From: Tepidibacter thalassicus DSM 15285
Lineage (GTDB): Bacteria; Bacillota; Clostridia; Peptostreptococcales; Peptostreptococcaceae
DNA length: 64,000 nucleotides
NCBI RefSeq assembly: GCF_900129915.1
Contig: NZ_FQXH01000011.1
Span: 1 to 64,000, forward strand
Direction of reading: 5' to 3'
In this document: one piece after another, positions 12,465 through 21,237 of the stretch
How positions within the stretch are numbered: position 1 is the first letter of the stretch
Layout: each line of letters starts with the position of its first letter
Program-made: the position numbers and the translations under genes
Notes under the pieces: model-generated
What the model saw: the letters and a program-made list of their open reading frames with translations, nothing else
What the model was told of the DNA's origin: nothing
Database searches by the model: none

Positions 12465-12935
12465 CTAATTTTCCTTTTTTTCTTTTAAAATTTTTTCAAC
12501 AAGTTTTTCAACATAATAATTAATTTCTTTAGCTGTATTTTTATATATATCTAAATCTCCTCCATAAGGATCAGCTATATCAAAATCTTTTTCTCCTAAA
12601 AATTCTTTTAAAGTAAATACTTTCCCTTCATAATCCGGTAAATACTTTAGTATTATTTCCTTATGAGTTTTTCCCATAGTGAGTATTAAATCTGCATCCT
12701 CAATTAAATCCTTTGTAAGAGCTCTGCTCTTATGTTCTCTTATATCTATATCATATTCACTCAATGCTACTATCGAATTCTCAGAAGCTTTTAGTCCATC
12801 AAGCGTTGAAATGCCCGCTGAAACAATAGAGTAATCTTCTATATTTTCTCCTTTTTTCTTTATAATATCCTTTAAAAAAGCTTCAGCCATAGGACTTCTA
12901 CATGTATTACCTGTACATACAAATACTATTTTCAT
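12465..12935 (-). CDS. ywlE: Protein arginine phosphatase (YwlE type)
   Basis: This 156-residue low-molecular-weight phosphatase has the P-loop VCTGNTCRSP (Cys7 to Arg13) and general acid Asp122 in ADPYGGD. Residue 11 is Thr. In YwlE of Bacillus this Thr selects phosphoarginine over phosphotyrosine, where tyrosine phosphatases have Ile. The enzyme would reverse McsB arginine phosphorylation of proteins. It sits between tsaC and rpiB, the same order as ywlC-ywlE-ywlF in Bacillus. Arginine specificity is inferred from this one residue and the synteny. Confidence 0.88.
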   Translation of the reverse strand: MKIVFVCTGNTCRSPMAEAFLKDIIKKKGENIEDYSIVSAGISTLDGLKASENSIVALSEYDIDIREHKSRALTKDLIEDADLILTMGKTHKEIILKYLPDYEGKVFTLKEFLGEKDFDIADPYGGDLDIYKNTAKEINYYVEKLVEKILKEKKEN

Positions 12936-12948
12936 AATTATCCCCTCC

Positions 12949-13998
12949 TTAAGCCTGTATAAATTTATATCCAGCAGCTTTAGATAATCTATTCATTATA
13001 GCTTGTCCTATTCCAATTTTATCAAATGATTCAGAATATATAATATCAACATTTCTTTTATCCATTTCTCTTAAAACTTTAAATAAATTAAACGCTACTT
13101 CACCTAAATTTTCTCCTAATCCTATAACTTCACCTTTGTATTTAGATACATTTTCATCAATACACATCACTCCAATTTTTTGCCCTTTTTTAGTTCCCTC
13201 ATCAACTAAAAAGTTTATTTTATCTATTACATTTTCTTTTTTTCCAAAAACTATACACAAAGACGCTTTTGGAGAATAATGCGTATATTTCATCCCCGGA
13301 GCTTTAGCTATTATATTTTCATTTTTTTCTAATATAGCAGGATCAATCTCAACTTTTCCTAAAGTCTTTTCTAAATCTTCAAGTGTCACTCCACCAGGTC
13401 TAAGTATCATAGGAATATCCCCAGTTAAATCTAATACTGTAGATTCCAAACCTATATTGCAATTTCCACCAAGTATTATACCATCAACTCTTTTGTTCAT
13501 TTCCTCTAATACATTTTCTTCATCAGTCGGAGAAGGTCTTCCCGATATATTAGCAGAAGGAGCAGCAACAGCAACTCCACTTTCCTTTATCAAACTTAAA
13601 GCTATAGGATGAGAAGGCATTCTTATAGCAACAGTATCAAGTCCCCCACTAATTGTACTAGGTACTATGCTTTTTTTCTTCAAAACAACAGTTAATGGAC
13701 CTGGCCAAAATTTATCCATAACAATTTTTGCTCTTTCATCTACATCTAAAGCTAACTTGTACACATCTTCTTTATCTGCAATATGTACTATTAAAGGATT
13801 ATCACTAGGTCTCCCTTTAGCTTCATATATTTTTTTAGATGCTTCCTCATCTAATGCATTAGCTCCTAAACCATATACAGTTTCAGTTGGAAATATAACA
13901 GTTCCACCGTTTTTTAAAATATTAGCAAATTCCTTTATCTTTTCCATATCTATATTATCTTTATCTATCTTACAAACTAAAGTATTTTTCAATTCCAT
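12949..13998 (-). CDS. tsaC: L-threonylcarbamoyladenylate synthase (Sua5 type)
   Basis: About 349 residues, which is the long Sua5 form: an N-terminal YrdC domain (ETVYGLGANA, PSDNPLIVH, PSANISGRPSPT) and a C-terminal Sua5 domain. It makes threonylcarbamoyl-AMP from threonine, bicarbonate and ATP for t6A37 tRNA modification. The start is unsettled. ATG 13998 directly abuts GAGGTG, while an in-frame TTG at 13990-13992 has a better six-base spacing; the difference is two residues. It is 13 bases upstream of ywlE. Confidence 0.93.
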   Translation of the reverse strand: MELKNTLVCKIDKDNIDMEKIKEFANILKNGGTVIFPTETVYGLGANALDEEASKKIYEAKGRPSDNPLIVHIADKEDVYKLALDVDERAKIVMDKFWPGPLTVVLKKKSIVPSTISGGLDTVAIRMPSHPIALSLIKESGVAVAAPSANISGRPSPTDEENVLEEMNKRVDGIILGGNCNIGLESTVLDLTGDIPMILRPGGVTLEDLEKTLGKVEIDPAILEKNENIIAKAPGMKYTHYSPKASLCIVFGKKENVIDKINFLVDEGTKKGQKIGVMCIDENVSKYKGEVIGLGENLGEVAFNLFKVLREMDKRNVDIIYSESFDKIGIGQAIMNRLSKAAGYKFIQA

Positions 13999-14011
13999 CA
14001 CCTCTTTTTTT

Positions 14012-14689
14012 CTAAAACACTTTCACTATTACTATCCCCAATAAAAAACCAATTATAGAATAGATAGTTTTTGAATTTGGAAATATTTCTTCTAAAGTAA
14101 TATAGAGCATTGTCCCAGCAGCCATGGCTAAAAAAACACCGACAACGCACTTAAAACTTTCTGCAAAATATGCACCAATACAACTTCCAATCCCCATAGG
14201 AATTCCTGCAAATACTGTAAGCAACATAACATTCAATATATTCATTTTCCCTTTTATAAGGCTCAAAGCCATGGCAATACCTTCAGGAATATTATGTATC
14301 CCAATTACTATTGCCAAAGTAAACCCCAAAGACTCTTTTAATAAAAAAGAAGACCCAATAGCTAAACCTTCTGGAAAATTGTGAAAAAGTATACCTAAAA
14401 ATATCAAATAACCTGTTTTTAGCATACCATCAAAGCGAATAAAACTTTTAATCATCATACTAAATAATACACCTAAAAAAGTAAATATTACAGTCAATCC
14501 AACCCCTATTTCATCCATCGCCTCAAAAAGCAAATCAAATGTAACAACAGACAACATAATCCCACCAGCTATACCCATAAAAAAAAATAAATATTTATCC
14601 ACTTTATTTCTAAATATAATAGATATAACCCCACCTAAAAAAGTACCTACTATACCAGATAAAAAACCTATCAATGCAATTTTTAACAT
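14012..14689 (-). CDS. ZIP-family divalent metal transporter
   Basis: This 225-residue, eight-helix membrane protein resembles the ZupT/GufA branch of ZIP transporters, which import Zn2+ or other divalent ions. The metal-site helices carry HNFPEG and HNIPEG. Start ATG 14689 (MLKIALIGF) follows GGGGGATGAAAGT. It lies 13 bases upstream of tsaC, an operon neighbour with no obvious functional link. Confidence 0.9.
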   Translation of the reverse strand: MLKIALIGFLSGIVGTFLGGVISIIFRNKVDKYLFFFMGIAGGIMLSVVTFDLLFEAMDEIGVGLTVIFTFLGVLFSMMIKSFIRFDGMLKTGYLIFLGILFHNFPEGLAIGSSFLLKESLGFTLAIVIGIHNIPEGIAMALSLIKGKMNILNVMLLTVFAGIPMGIGSCIGAYFAESFKCVVGVFLAMAAGTMLYITLEEIFPNSKTIYSIIGFLLGIVIVKVF

Positions 14690-14770
14690 ACTTTCATCCC
14701 CCATAAAAAATTATCTATACTTTTTTATGAGAGACTTCAAAAAATTATACCTCAAAATAAATCATTTTGA

Positions 14771-14808
14771 AAAAGTCCCAATATTGCTTTAAAACAACAT
14801 GGGACTTT
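14771..14808 (-). terminator. Terminator after prfA, twin-loop type
   Basis: AAAGTCCCA pairs with TGGGACTTT on either side of the 20-base core 14781-14800. Read on the minus strand it ends in TTTTTC. The core is 18/20 identical to that of the terminator at 45692-45731, although the outer stems differ by paired changes. Confidence 0.8.
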
Positions 14809-14816
14809 AAAATAAA

Positions 14817-15887
14817 TTAAGATTCAACAGCTTTTAATTTTTCTGCTTGATCTACAGTTATAAGAGAATCTATCATTTCATCTAAATCTCCATCTAAGAA
14901 GTTATCTAACTTATATAAAGTCAAGTTTATTCTATGATCAGTAATTCTTCCTTGAGGGAAATTGTAAGTTCTAATTCTTTCCGATCTATCTCCAGTTCCT
15001 ACTTGGCTCTTTCTTTCAGCTGCTATTTCTTTATTTTGTTCAGCTAGTGCTTTATCATAAAGTCTAGCCTTTAATATTTTAAGCGCTTTTTCTTTATTCT
15101 TAAGCTGAGATTTTTCATCTTGACAAGATACAACCTCTCCAGTTGGAATATGAGTTATCCTAACAGCAGAATCTGTAGTATTAACACTTTGACCTCCATT
15201 TCCAGAAGAACGGAAAACATCTATTCTCAAATCATTTGGATTAATTTCAATTTCAACATCATCAGCTTCTGGAAGCACTGCAACAGTAGCAGTTGATGTG
15301 TGTATTCTACCTCCAGATTCCGTAGTTGGTATTCTTTGAACCCTGTGAACCCCAGACTCATATTTAAGTCTAGAATAAGCTCCTTTTCCCTTTATCATAA
15401 AAGAAACTTCCTTATATCCACCAACTCCCGTTTCACTAACACTCATAATTTCTACTTTCCATCTTCTTCTCTCTGCATATCTACTATACATCCTAAATAA
15501 ATCTCCGGCAAACAGAGCAGCTTCATCTCCACCTGCTCCACCTCTTATTTCAACTATAACGTTCTTTTCATCATTAGGGTCTTTTGGAACAAGTAAACGC
15601 TTTAATTCCTCTTCTATAACAGGTAACTTATCTTCAAGTTCAGAAAGCTCCATCTTAGCAAGTTCTCTCAATTCATCATCAGATGACTCTTGAAGAATTT
15701 GCTTTGACTCACCAATTCCTTCTTTGACCTTTTTATACTCTCTATATTTTTCAACTATAGGCTCAAGCTCTGCATGTTCTTTTATATACTTTTGCCACTC
15801 ACTTTGTTTATTTATTATTTCAGGATCTGCTATTTTTTCACTCAAATCTTTATACTTTTCTTCTATAACTTCTAATTTATCTAACAT
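14817..15887 (-). CDS. prfA: Peptide chain release factor 1
   Basis: This 356-residue class I release factor reads UAA and UAG. The PxT-type codon recognition motif is Pro187-Thr-Thr189 in RIPTTESGG, and the catalytic GGQ is at 231-233 within [13 protein letters not shown], where PrmC would methylate the glutamine. Length and order are normal. It is 39 bases downstream of prmC, so enzyme and substrate are co-encoded. Confidence 0.97.
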   Translation of the reverse strand: MLDKLEVIEEKYKDLSEKIADPEIINKQSEWQKYIKEHAELEPIVEKYREYKKVKEGIGESKQILQESSDDELRELAKMELSELEDKLPVIEEELKRLLVPKDPNDEKNVIVEIRGGAGGDEAALFAGDLFRMYSRYAERRRWKVEIMSVSETGVGGYKEVSFMIKGKGAYSRLKYESGVHRVQRIPTTESGGRIHTSTATVAVLPEADDVEIEINPNDLRIDVFRSSGNGGQSVNTTDSAVRITHIPTGEVVSCQDEKSQLKNKEKALKILKARLYDKALAEQNKEIAAERKSQVGTGDRSERIRTYNFPQGRITDHRINLTLYKLDNFLDGDLDEMIDSLITVDQAEKLKAVES

Positions 15888-15926
15888 TTATTTTCACCTC
15901 TTTCAACATATCAATTTTTCATTATA

Positions 15927-16772
15927 TCAAATTTTAAACCCTATAACAACCCTTTGTATACCAGATAAATCCTTTACTATTTTTATACTATCAAAACCAT
16001 TATCTAACATAATTTTTTTAACATCATCAGCTTGATCATATCCAACTTCATACGCCAAAATTCCATTTTTCTTTAAAAATTTTAAAGACTCTCTAGTTAT
16101 TCTTCTGTAAAAATCAAGCCCATCTTCTCCTCCATCTAAAGCCAGTAAAGGCTCATAATCCTTTACATCTCTATCTAAAGTATATATTTCACGTTTTCTT
16201 ATATAAGGAGGATTAGAAACAACTATATCACTCTGTAAATTTAAATTCTCAACAGCAGAAAATAAATCGGATTTTAAAAATACAATACTATCTTCAACAC
16301 CGTTATTTTTAGCATTTATTTTACCAACCTCAAGAGCTATATCTGAAATATCCAAAGAATAAACTTTTGAGCATTTTATAAACTTAGCTAAAGATACGCT
16401 TATCGCTCCAGACCCCGTTCCAATATCTATAATCAAAGGATTTTTTATATTTTTAGATAAATTTATAACCTCTTGTACTAATATTTCTGTATCTGATCTA
16501 GGTATTAAAACTCCTTCTTTAACAAAAAAATCCAATCCCATAAATTCCTTATTACCTAATATATACGCAATAGGTCTTCCTTCTTTTCTTTGGTTTAAAA
16601 AATACCTAAATCTCTCTTCTTCATCTCGAGTAAGATTTTTATCTAAATTAATGTGAATATAAATCCTATCAACACCTAAAACCTTACATAGAATAAGTTC
16701 AATGTCTAATTTAGGAGTAGTGCTATTATTCAGCTCTTTCATCGAATTGATTATCGCATCTCTTATATTCAT
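15927..16772 (-). CDS. prmC: Release factor glutamine methyltransferase
   Basis: This 281-residue SAM-dependent enzyme (HemK/PrmC) methylates the GGQ glutamine of release factors. The SAM motif is DIGTGSGAI at 116-124 and the catalytic NPPY is at 187-190. The start is ATG 16772, seven bases after GAGGTG (16780-16785). The gene's first 47 bases overlap the end of the DUF1385 gene in another frame, and the ribosome site lies inside that gene. Confidence 0.95.
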   Translation of the reverse strand: MNIRDAIINSMKELNNSTTPKLDIELILCKVLGVDRIYIHINLDKNLTRDEEERFRYFLNQRKEGRPIAYILGNKEFMGLDFFVKEGVLIPRSDTEILVQEVINLSKNIKNPLIIDIGTGSGAISVSLAKFIKCSKVYSLDISDIALEVGKINAKNNGVEDSIVFLKSDLFSAVENLNLQSDIVVSNPPYIRKREIYTLDRDVKDYEPLLALDGGEDGLDFYRRITRESLKFLKKNGILAYEVGYDQADDVKKIMLDNGFDSIKIVKDLSGIQRVVIGFKI

Positions 16773-17685
16773 CAAATTTCACCTCTTCATCTAAGACTGC
16801 CCTTAAAGCGCAAAGTGCAACCTCCAACTGCTCATCATCTGGTTCTTTTGTTGTAACTTTCTGAAGCATCATTCCCGGAAATACAACTATTCTCATAAAC
16901 TTATTATCATACTTTCCAGCAAGTTTTATAATTTCATAAGATATTCCAGCGACAACAGGTAAACATATCAATCTATATACAACTCTCATTATTGGATTTG
17001 GCCATCCAAATAAAGAATATACAAGAAGGGAAATTATCATAACTATAAACATAAAATTAGTACCACATCTCGGATGAAGAGTCGAAAATTTTCTAGCATT
17101 TTCAACAGTCAAAGGAAGACCTTGTTCATAACAATAAATAGATTTATGTTCTGCCCCGTGATACTGAAAAACCCTTTTAATATCGTTATTTAACGATATT
17201 AAATAAACATACCCCAGAAATATACCTATCCTTATTAAACCTTCAAATAAATTTAAAATTATAATACTTTCAGTAAAGTGTTTTAATACTCCTCCTAAAA
17301 AAGTAGGCAAAAGTATAAATAAAAGCACTGAAAAAATCAAAGCTATAAAAAGAGAAATATATATCAATATATCACTTGCCTTTTCATTAAATACATTGTT
17401 CAAAAAATTTTCAAACTTAGATGGCTCCTCATCTTCTTCATCTTCAAAAAATTGAGCTGAAAAATTAAGCGATTTAATACCTTCAGCCATTGTTTCAAAA
17501 AGTATAAACCCACCTCTTAAAAAAGGTATCTTATTAAACCCCTTATCTTTTACCCAACTTTTTACGCTTTTTTTATCCAATTCAATATCTCCAGTTTGTT
17601 TTCTAACAGCCACAGCTATTTTTTCTTCATTTTTCATCATAACTCCTTCTATTACAGCTTGGCCCCCAACACTGTGTTTTTTCAT
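16726..17685 (-). CDS. DUF1385 membrane protein
   Basis: This 319-residue protein of unknown function (DUF1385, YqhQ-like) begins with the conserved GGQAVIEGVMM. It has about four membrane segments in the middle and the family motif YHGAEHKSIYCYE followed by HPRCGTNF. It is a regular neighbour of rpmE, prmC and prfA in clostridia. A role in metal handling or wall physiology has been suggested for relatives, but nothing in this sequence settles it. Confidence 0.88.
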   Translation of the reverse strand: MKKHSVGGQAVIEGVMMKNEEKIAVAVRKQTGDIELDKKSVKSWVKDKGFNKIPFLRGGFILFETMAEGIKSLNFSAQFFEDEEDEEPSKFENFLNNVFNEKASDILIYISLFIALIFSVLLFILLPTFLGGVLKHFTESIIILNLFEGLIRIGIFLGYVYLISLNNDIKRVFQYHGAEHKSIYCYEQGLPLTVENARKFSTLHPRCGTNFMFIVMIISLLVYSLFGWPNPIMRVVYRLICLPVVAGISYEIIKLAGKYDNKFMRIVVFPGMMLQKVTTKEPDDEQLEVALCALRAVLDEEVKFDEYKRCDNQFDERAE

Positions 17686-17738
17686 ATTCTCAACTCCTTC
17701 CTCTTTATATTACCACAAAAGCAAAATGAAGACTAATG

Positions 17739-17764
17739 AAAAAGCTGCTAAAAAGCAGCTTTTT
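17739..17764 (-). terminator. Terminator after tdk
   Basis: AAAAAGCTGC (17739-17748) and GCAGCTTTTT (17755-17764) form a clean stem with a six-base loop; on the minus strand it ends in TTTTTC right after the tdk stop. Confidence 0.85.
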
Positions 17765-17766
17765 TA

Positions 17767-18351
17767 TTAATCTTCATCCTTTATTATCACATGACATTTC
17801 CTACATCTAGCTTCATAACTTTCTGTTGCTCCAACCAATATAATTGGATCATTATATTTAGCAGGTTTTCCATTTATAAGTCTTTGTGTTCTATGTGCAG
17901 GATTTCCACATACCATACATACAGCTTGAAGCTTATCTACAAACTCTGCTACAGCTAACAATTTAGGTGTTGGTCCAAAAGGCTCTCCCCTAAAATCCAT
18001 ATCAAGTCCTGCAGCTATAACTCTTATACCTCTATCAGCAAGCTCCATGGCTATATCTACAACTTCATCTTCAAAAAACTGAATCTCATCAATTCCTACA
18101 ACTTCAGTATTTTCATCTATGTAATCGTAAATTTCCTTTGCACTTTTTATAGGTATAGCCTTTATTCTTACTCCACTATGAGATACAACATCTTCATCGC
18201 TATATCTATTGTCAATAGCAGGCTTAAATGCTACTACATTTTGTTTTGCAATTTTAGCTCTTTTAAGTCTTCTTATAAGTTCTTCACTTTTTCCACTATA
18301 CATAGGTCCTATAACCACTTCTATGTAGCCATGGTGAATTGGTCTATACAC
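17767..18351 (-). CDS. tdk: Thymidine kinase
   Basis: This 194-residue type II thymidine kinase salvages thymidine to dTMP. The P-loop is GPMYSGKS at 15-22, the Walker B-like region is [11 protein letters not shown], and the C-terminal zinc lasso is formed by CMVCG and CRKCH. Start is GTG 18349-18351, eight bases after GGGGAGG. It lies between rpmE and the DUF1385 gene, a common clostridial arrangement. Confidence 0.96.
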   Translation of the reverse strand: MYRPIHHGYIEVVIGPMYSGKSEELIRRLKRAKIAKQNVVAFKPAIDNRYSDEDVVSHSGVRIKAIPIKSAKEIYDYIDENTEVVGIDEIQFFEDEVVDIAMELADRGIRVIAAGLDMDFRGEPFGPTPKLLAVAEFVDKLQAVCMVCGNPAHRTQRLINGKPAKYNDPIILVGATESYEARCRKCHVIIKDED

Positions 18352-18381
18352 GTCAAAAACCTCCCCTTAAAAGAAAATAGA

Positions 18382-18398
18382 GGTTGGAATTTCCAACC
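18382..18398 (-). terminator. Possible weak terminator after rpmE
   Basis: GGTTGGAA and TTCCAACC are inverted with one base between, followed on the minus strand by TCTATTTTCTTTT. The loop is tight and the U-tract broken, so tdk is probably partly co-transcribed with rpmE. Confidence 0.45.
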
Positions 18399-18406
18399 CC
18401 ATATTA

Positions 18407-18607
18407 CTAGTCAAGGTTAAATCTTTTCTTGAATTTGTCAATTCTTCCACCTTTTTCGATGTTCTTTTGTTTTCCAGTGAAGAATGGATGACAAGCTGAA
18501 CAAATTTCTACTCTTATTTCTTCTTTAGTTGAACCAGCTTTAAATGTATTACCACATGCACAATGTACAGTTACTTCTTCGTATTTTGGCTGTATATCTT
18601 TTCTCAT
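18407..18607 (-). CDS. rpmE: 50S ribosomal protein L31, zinc form
   Basis: This 66-residue ribosomal protein is of the zinc-binding type: Cys16, Cys18, Cys36 and Cys39 (CACGN and CSACH) are all present. The start is the second of two adjacent ATG codons (18607, MRKDIQPKY), six bases after GAGGTG. It is 96 bases downstream of rho, as in many Firmicutes. Confidence 0.95.
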   Translation of the reverse strand: MRKDIQPKYEEVTVHCACGNTFKAGSTKEEIRVEICSACHPFFTGKQKNIEKGGRIDKFKKRFNLD

Positions 18608-18703
18608 CATTTTCACCTCTTTCTATATATTTTTATATATTAATTTTCTTCTTATTAATATTCAACTTCTACATTATATCACAACAATTTTTTATCTTCA
18701 AGG

Positions 18704-19999
18704 CTAAATATTTTTATTTATCAATTCCACAAAATCCTTATTATTCTTAGTTTGAAGTAAAAATTGTATCATTTTTTCTGTAACTTCCTGTACGCTATTA
18801 TTGCTCATTGCCTTTCTAATTCTCCAAAGAGCAGAAAGTTCTTCTGTTGAAAGAAGTAAATCTTCTCTTCTTGTTCCAGATTTATATACATCTATAGCTG
18901 GAAATATTCTCTTTTCTGCAAGTTTTCTATCAAGATGAAGCTCCATATTTCCTGTACCTTTAAACTCTTCAAATATAACATCATCCATTCTAGAACCAGT
19001 CTCTACAAGTGCTGTAGCAAGTATAGTAAGCGATCCTCCCTGCCTTATATTTCTAGCTGCTCCAAAAAACCTCTTAGGTCCATGAAGTGCTCCAGGGTCA
19101 AGACCCCCAGATAACGTCCTACCTGTCGGCGGAATAGTTAAATTATATGCTCTTGCAAGTCTTGTTATACTGTCGAGAAGTATCACTACATTTTTTCCAT
19201 GCTCTACTAATCTTTGAGCTCTATTTAAAACCATTTCAGCTACTTTTATATGGTGACTTGGCAATTCATCAAAAGTAGAATATATAACTTCTCCATTTAT
19301 AGATTCTTGCATATCTGTAACTTCTTCTGGTCTTTCATCTATCAAAAGTACAATAAGTTCAATATCGGGATAATTTTTAGATATACTATTTGCAATACTC
19401 TTAAGCAGAACAGTTTTTCCTGCCTTTGGCGGTGCAACGATAAGCCCTCTTTGACCCATACCTATAGGAGCAATTAAGTCTATAAGTCTAGTAGATATTT
19501 CTCTAGTATCTTTTTCTAAATTCAATCTAACATCAGGATAAATTGGAGTTAAATTTTCAAAGGAAGGTCTCTTAACAGCAATTTCAGGATCTTCATTGTT
19601 TATCTTTTGTACATACAAAAGAGCTCTAAATTTTTCTCCACTCTTTGGCGGCCTTGTAATTCCCATTACTTTATCCCCAGTCTTCATGTTAAATCGTCTT
19701 ATTTGAGACGGAGAAATATACACATCTTCATCTGTAGAAAGATAATTAGACCCTCTTAAAAAACCGTATCCATCAGGTAATATCTCTAAAACACCATGTG
19801 CTATATCCTGATTTTCTTCATTTTTAATTTCTTCTTTTATTTTTTCAGGAATATTGCTAATCTTTTCATTATCTACAATGTTTAATATTTTATCTATAAG
19901 TTCATCTTTTTTATATTTAGTAAAAGATTTTATCCCCTTTTCTTTTGCAATTTCTCTAAGCTGTATTATTGTTTTGCTTTTTAACTCTTCATAATTCAA
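18704..19999 (-). CDS. rho: Transcription termination factor Rho
   Basis: This 431-residue RNA-dependent ATPase and helicase has an N-terminal helical domain (1-45), the cold-shock-like RNA-binding domain (about 66-135, GYGFLRG), and the ATPase domain with P-loop APPKAGKT at 189-196 and [15 protein letters not shown]. The linker after residue 45 is short, unlike the long insertions of some high-GC species. Start TTG 19997-19999 follows GGAGGGGATATTTT. Confidence 0.96.
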   Translation of the reverse strand: MNYEELKSKTIIQLREIAKEKGIKSFTKYKKDELIDKILNIVDNEKISNIPEKIKEEIKNEENQDIAHGVLEILPDGYGFLRGSNYLSTDEDVYISPSQIRRFNMKTGDKVMGITRPPKSGEKFRALLYVQKINNEDPEIAVKRPSFENLTPIYPDVRLNLEKDTREISTRLIDLIAPIGMGQRGLIVAPPKAGKTVLLKSIANSISKNYPDIELIVLLIDERPEEVTDMQESINGEVIYSTFDELPSHHIKVAEMVLNRAQRLVEHGKNVVILLDSITRLARAYNLTIPPTGRTLSGGLDPGALHGPKRFFGAARNIRQGGSLTILATALVETGSRMDDVIFEEFKGTGNMELHLDRKLAEKRIFPAIDVYKSGTRREDLLLSTEELSALWRIRKAMSNNSVQEVTEKMIQFLLQTKNNKDFVELINKNI

Positions 20000-20079
20000 A
20001 AAATATCCCCTCCATGTTTCACTTTATTTAATAATGGGAAAATTAAGACAAGAAAAAGAAGTGCAAATCTAATAAAGTA

Positions 20080-20108
20080 ATATTATCATTGATGATAAAT
20101 AAGGTCAA
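20080..20108 (-). promoter_or_regulatory. rho promoter with overlapping palindrome
   Basis: On the minus strand TTGACC (20103-20108) and TAATAT (20080-20085) have a 17-base spacer. A 16-base palindrome of TTATCAT/ATGATAA halves (20083-20098) fills the spacer and -10, a position where a bound repressor would block polymerase. Confidence 0.6.
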
Positions 20109-20110
20109 GA

Positions 20111-20137
20111 AAAAAAAGAGAGATAATTTCTCTCTTT
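20111..20137 (-). terminator. Terminator after first glpX
   Basis: AAAGAGAGA (20115-20123) pairs with TCTCTCTTT (20129-20137); on the minus strand it is followed by an uninterrupted T-run. It abuts the -35 element of the rho promoter. Confidence 0.85.
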
Positions 20138-20140
20138 AAT

Positions 20141-21106
20141 CTACTTTGCATAACTAGGTTTTTTATCTAGCTTATGTATCGTCTCTATAAATCTTATAGT
20201 TCCCGTTTCCGATCTCATAACAACAGAATGAGTTTGAACTGTTTTATTTCCCTTGTAAACAACTCCTTTTAAAAAATCACCCTCAGTTATTCCTGTAGCA
20301 GCAAAATAAACTTCATTTCCTTTCACCAAATCTTCCATTGTAAGAAGCTTATCAGGATCAATACCCATATCTATACATCTCTTTCTTTCTTCATCATTAG
20401 GAACAAGCCTTCCTTGAAAATCTCCTCCCATACATTTAATAGCTGCTGCTGCAAGTACACCTTCAGGAGCTCCACCAATCCCAATCATCATATCTATTCC
20501 AGTATGTTCAAAACAAGTCGCCATGGCAGCCCCTATATCTCCTTCATTAAAAAGCTTTATTCTAACTCCAGCATTCCTACATTCTCTAATCAACTTTTCA
20601 TGTCTTTCCCTATCAAGCATAGTAACAGTTAAATCATCCATACTTTTATTGAGAACTTCCGAAAGTATTTTCAAATTTTCTATCACTGAATTGTCTAAAT
20701 TTACAACCCCTTTAGCTTTTGGCCCTACTGCAATCTTATCCATATACATATCTGGCGCATTAAGCAAACACCCCTTCGGAGCAAGAGCTACTACTGCAAT
20801 AGCATTTGGAAGCCCTTTTGCTACACAATTTGTTCCATCCAACGGATCTACAGCAATATCTACTTTAATAGCTCCTTTACAACAACTTCCAATACTTTCT
20901 CCAATATAAAGCATCGGAGCTTCATCCATTTCTCCTTCTCCAATAACAACAACTCCATCAATATCTATTGTATCGAACATTTTTCTCATTCCATCTACAG
21001 CAGCCTGATCTGCAATATTTTTATCTCCCCTACCTAAATACCTTGAAGCTCCCAAAGCTGCAGCTTCTGTTACCCTAACCAAATTTATAGCTAAATTTCT
21101 ATCCAT
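20141..21106 (-). CDS. glpX: Fructose-1,6-bisphosphatase class II
   Basis: This 321-residue GlpX-type phosphatase hydrolyses fructose-1,6-bisphosphate (in some relatives also sedoheptulose-1,7-bisphosphate) for gluconeogenesis. Metal and substrate motifs are GEGEMDEAPMLYIGE, VDPLDGTNCVAKG and IGIGGAPEGVLAAAAIKC. It lies directly downstream of a paralogue with the same motifs, but has its own promoter (TTGACT-17-TATTAT) and terminator. Confidence 0.93.
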   Translation of the reverse strand: MDRNLAINLVRVTEAAALGASRYLGRGDKNIADQAAVDGMRKMFDTIDIDGVVVIGEGEMDEAPMLYIGESIGSCCKGAIKVDIAVDPLDGTNCVAKGLPNAIAVVALAPKGCLLNAPDMYMDKIAVGPKAKGVVNLDNSVIENLKILSEVLNKSMDDLTVTMLDRERHEKLIRECRNAGVRIKLFNEGDIGAAMATCFEHTGIDMMIGIGGAPEGVLAAAAIKCMGGDFQGRLVPNDEERKRCIDMGIDPDKLLTMEDLVKGNEVYFAATGITEGDFLKGVVYKGNKTVQTHSVVMRSETGTIRFIETIHKLDKKPSYAK

Positions 21107-21137
21107 AAAACTCCCCCCTTAAGTATATCACATTTCT

Positions 21138-21166
21138 ATAATATGATACACTATTTCTAAAGTCAA
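21138..21166 (-). promoter_or_regulatory. Promoter of first glpX
   Basis: On the minus strand TTGACT (21161-21166) and TATTAT (21138-21143) have a 17-base spacer, 31 bases before the start codon. Confidence 0.65.
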
Positions 21167-21202
21167 TATATTTATATTATCAATAATAAAAAATATTCAC
21201 AT

Positions 21203-21231
21203 AAAAAAAAGCCCCTATATTTGGGACTTTT
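21203..21231 (-). terminator. Terminator after second glpX
   Basis: On the minus strand AAAAGTCCC pairs with GGGGCTTTT (one G-T pair) around a seven-base loop, followed by a T-run. Confidence 0.8.
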
Positions 21232-21237
21232 AAGTTT

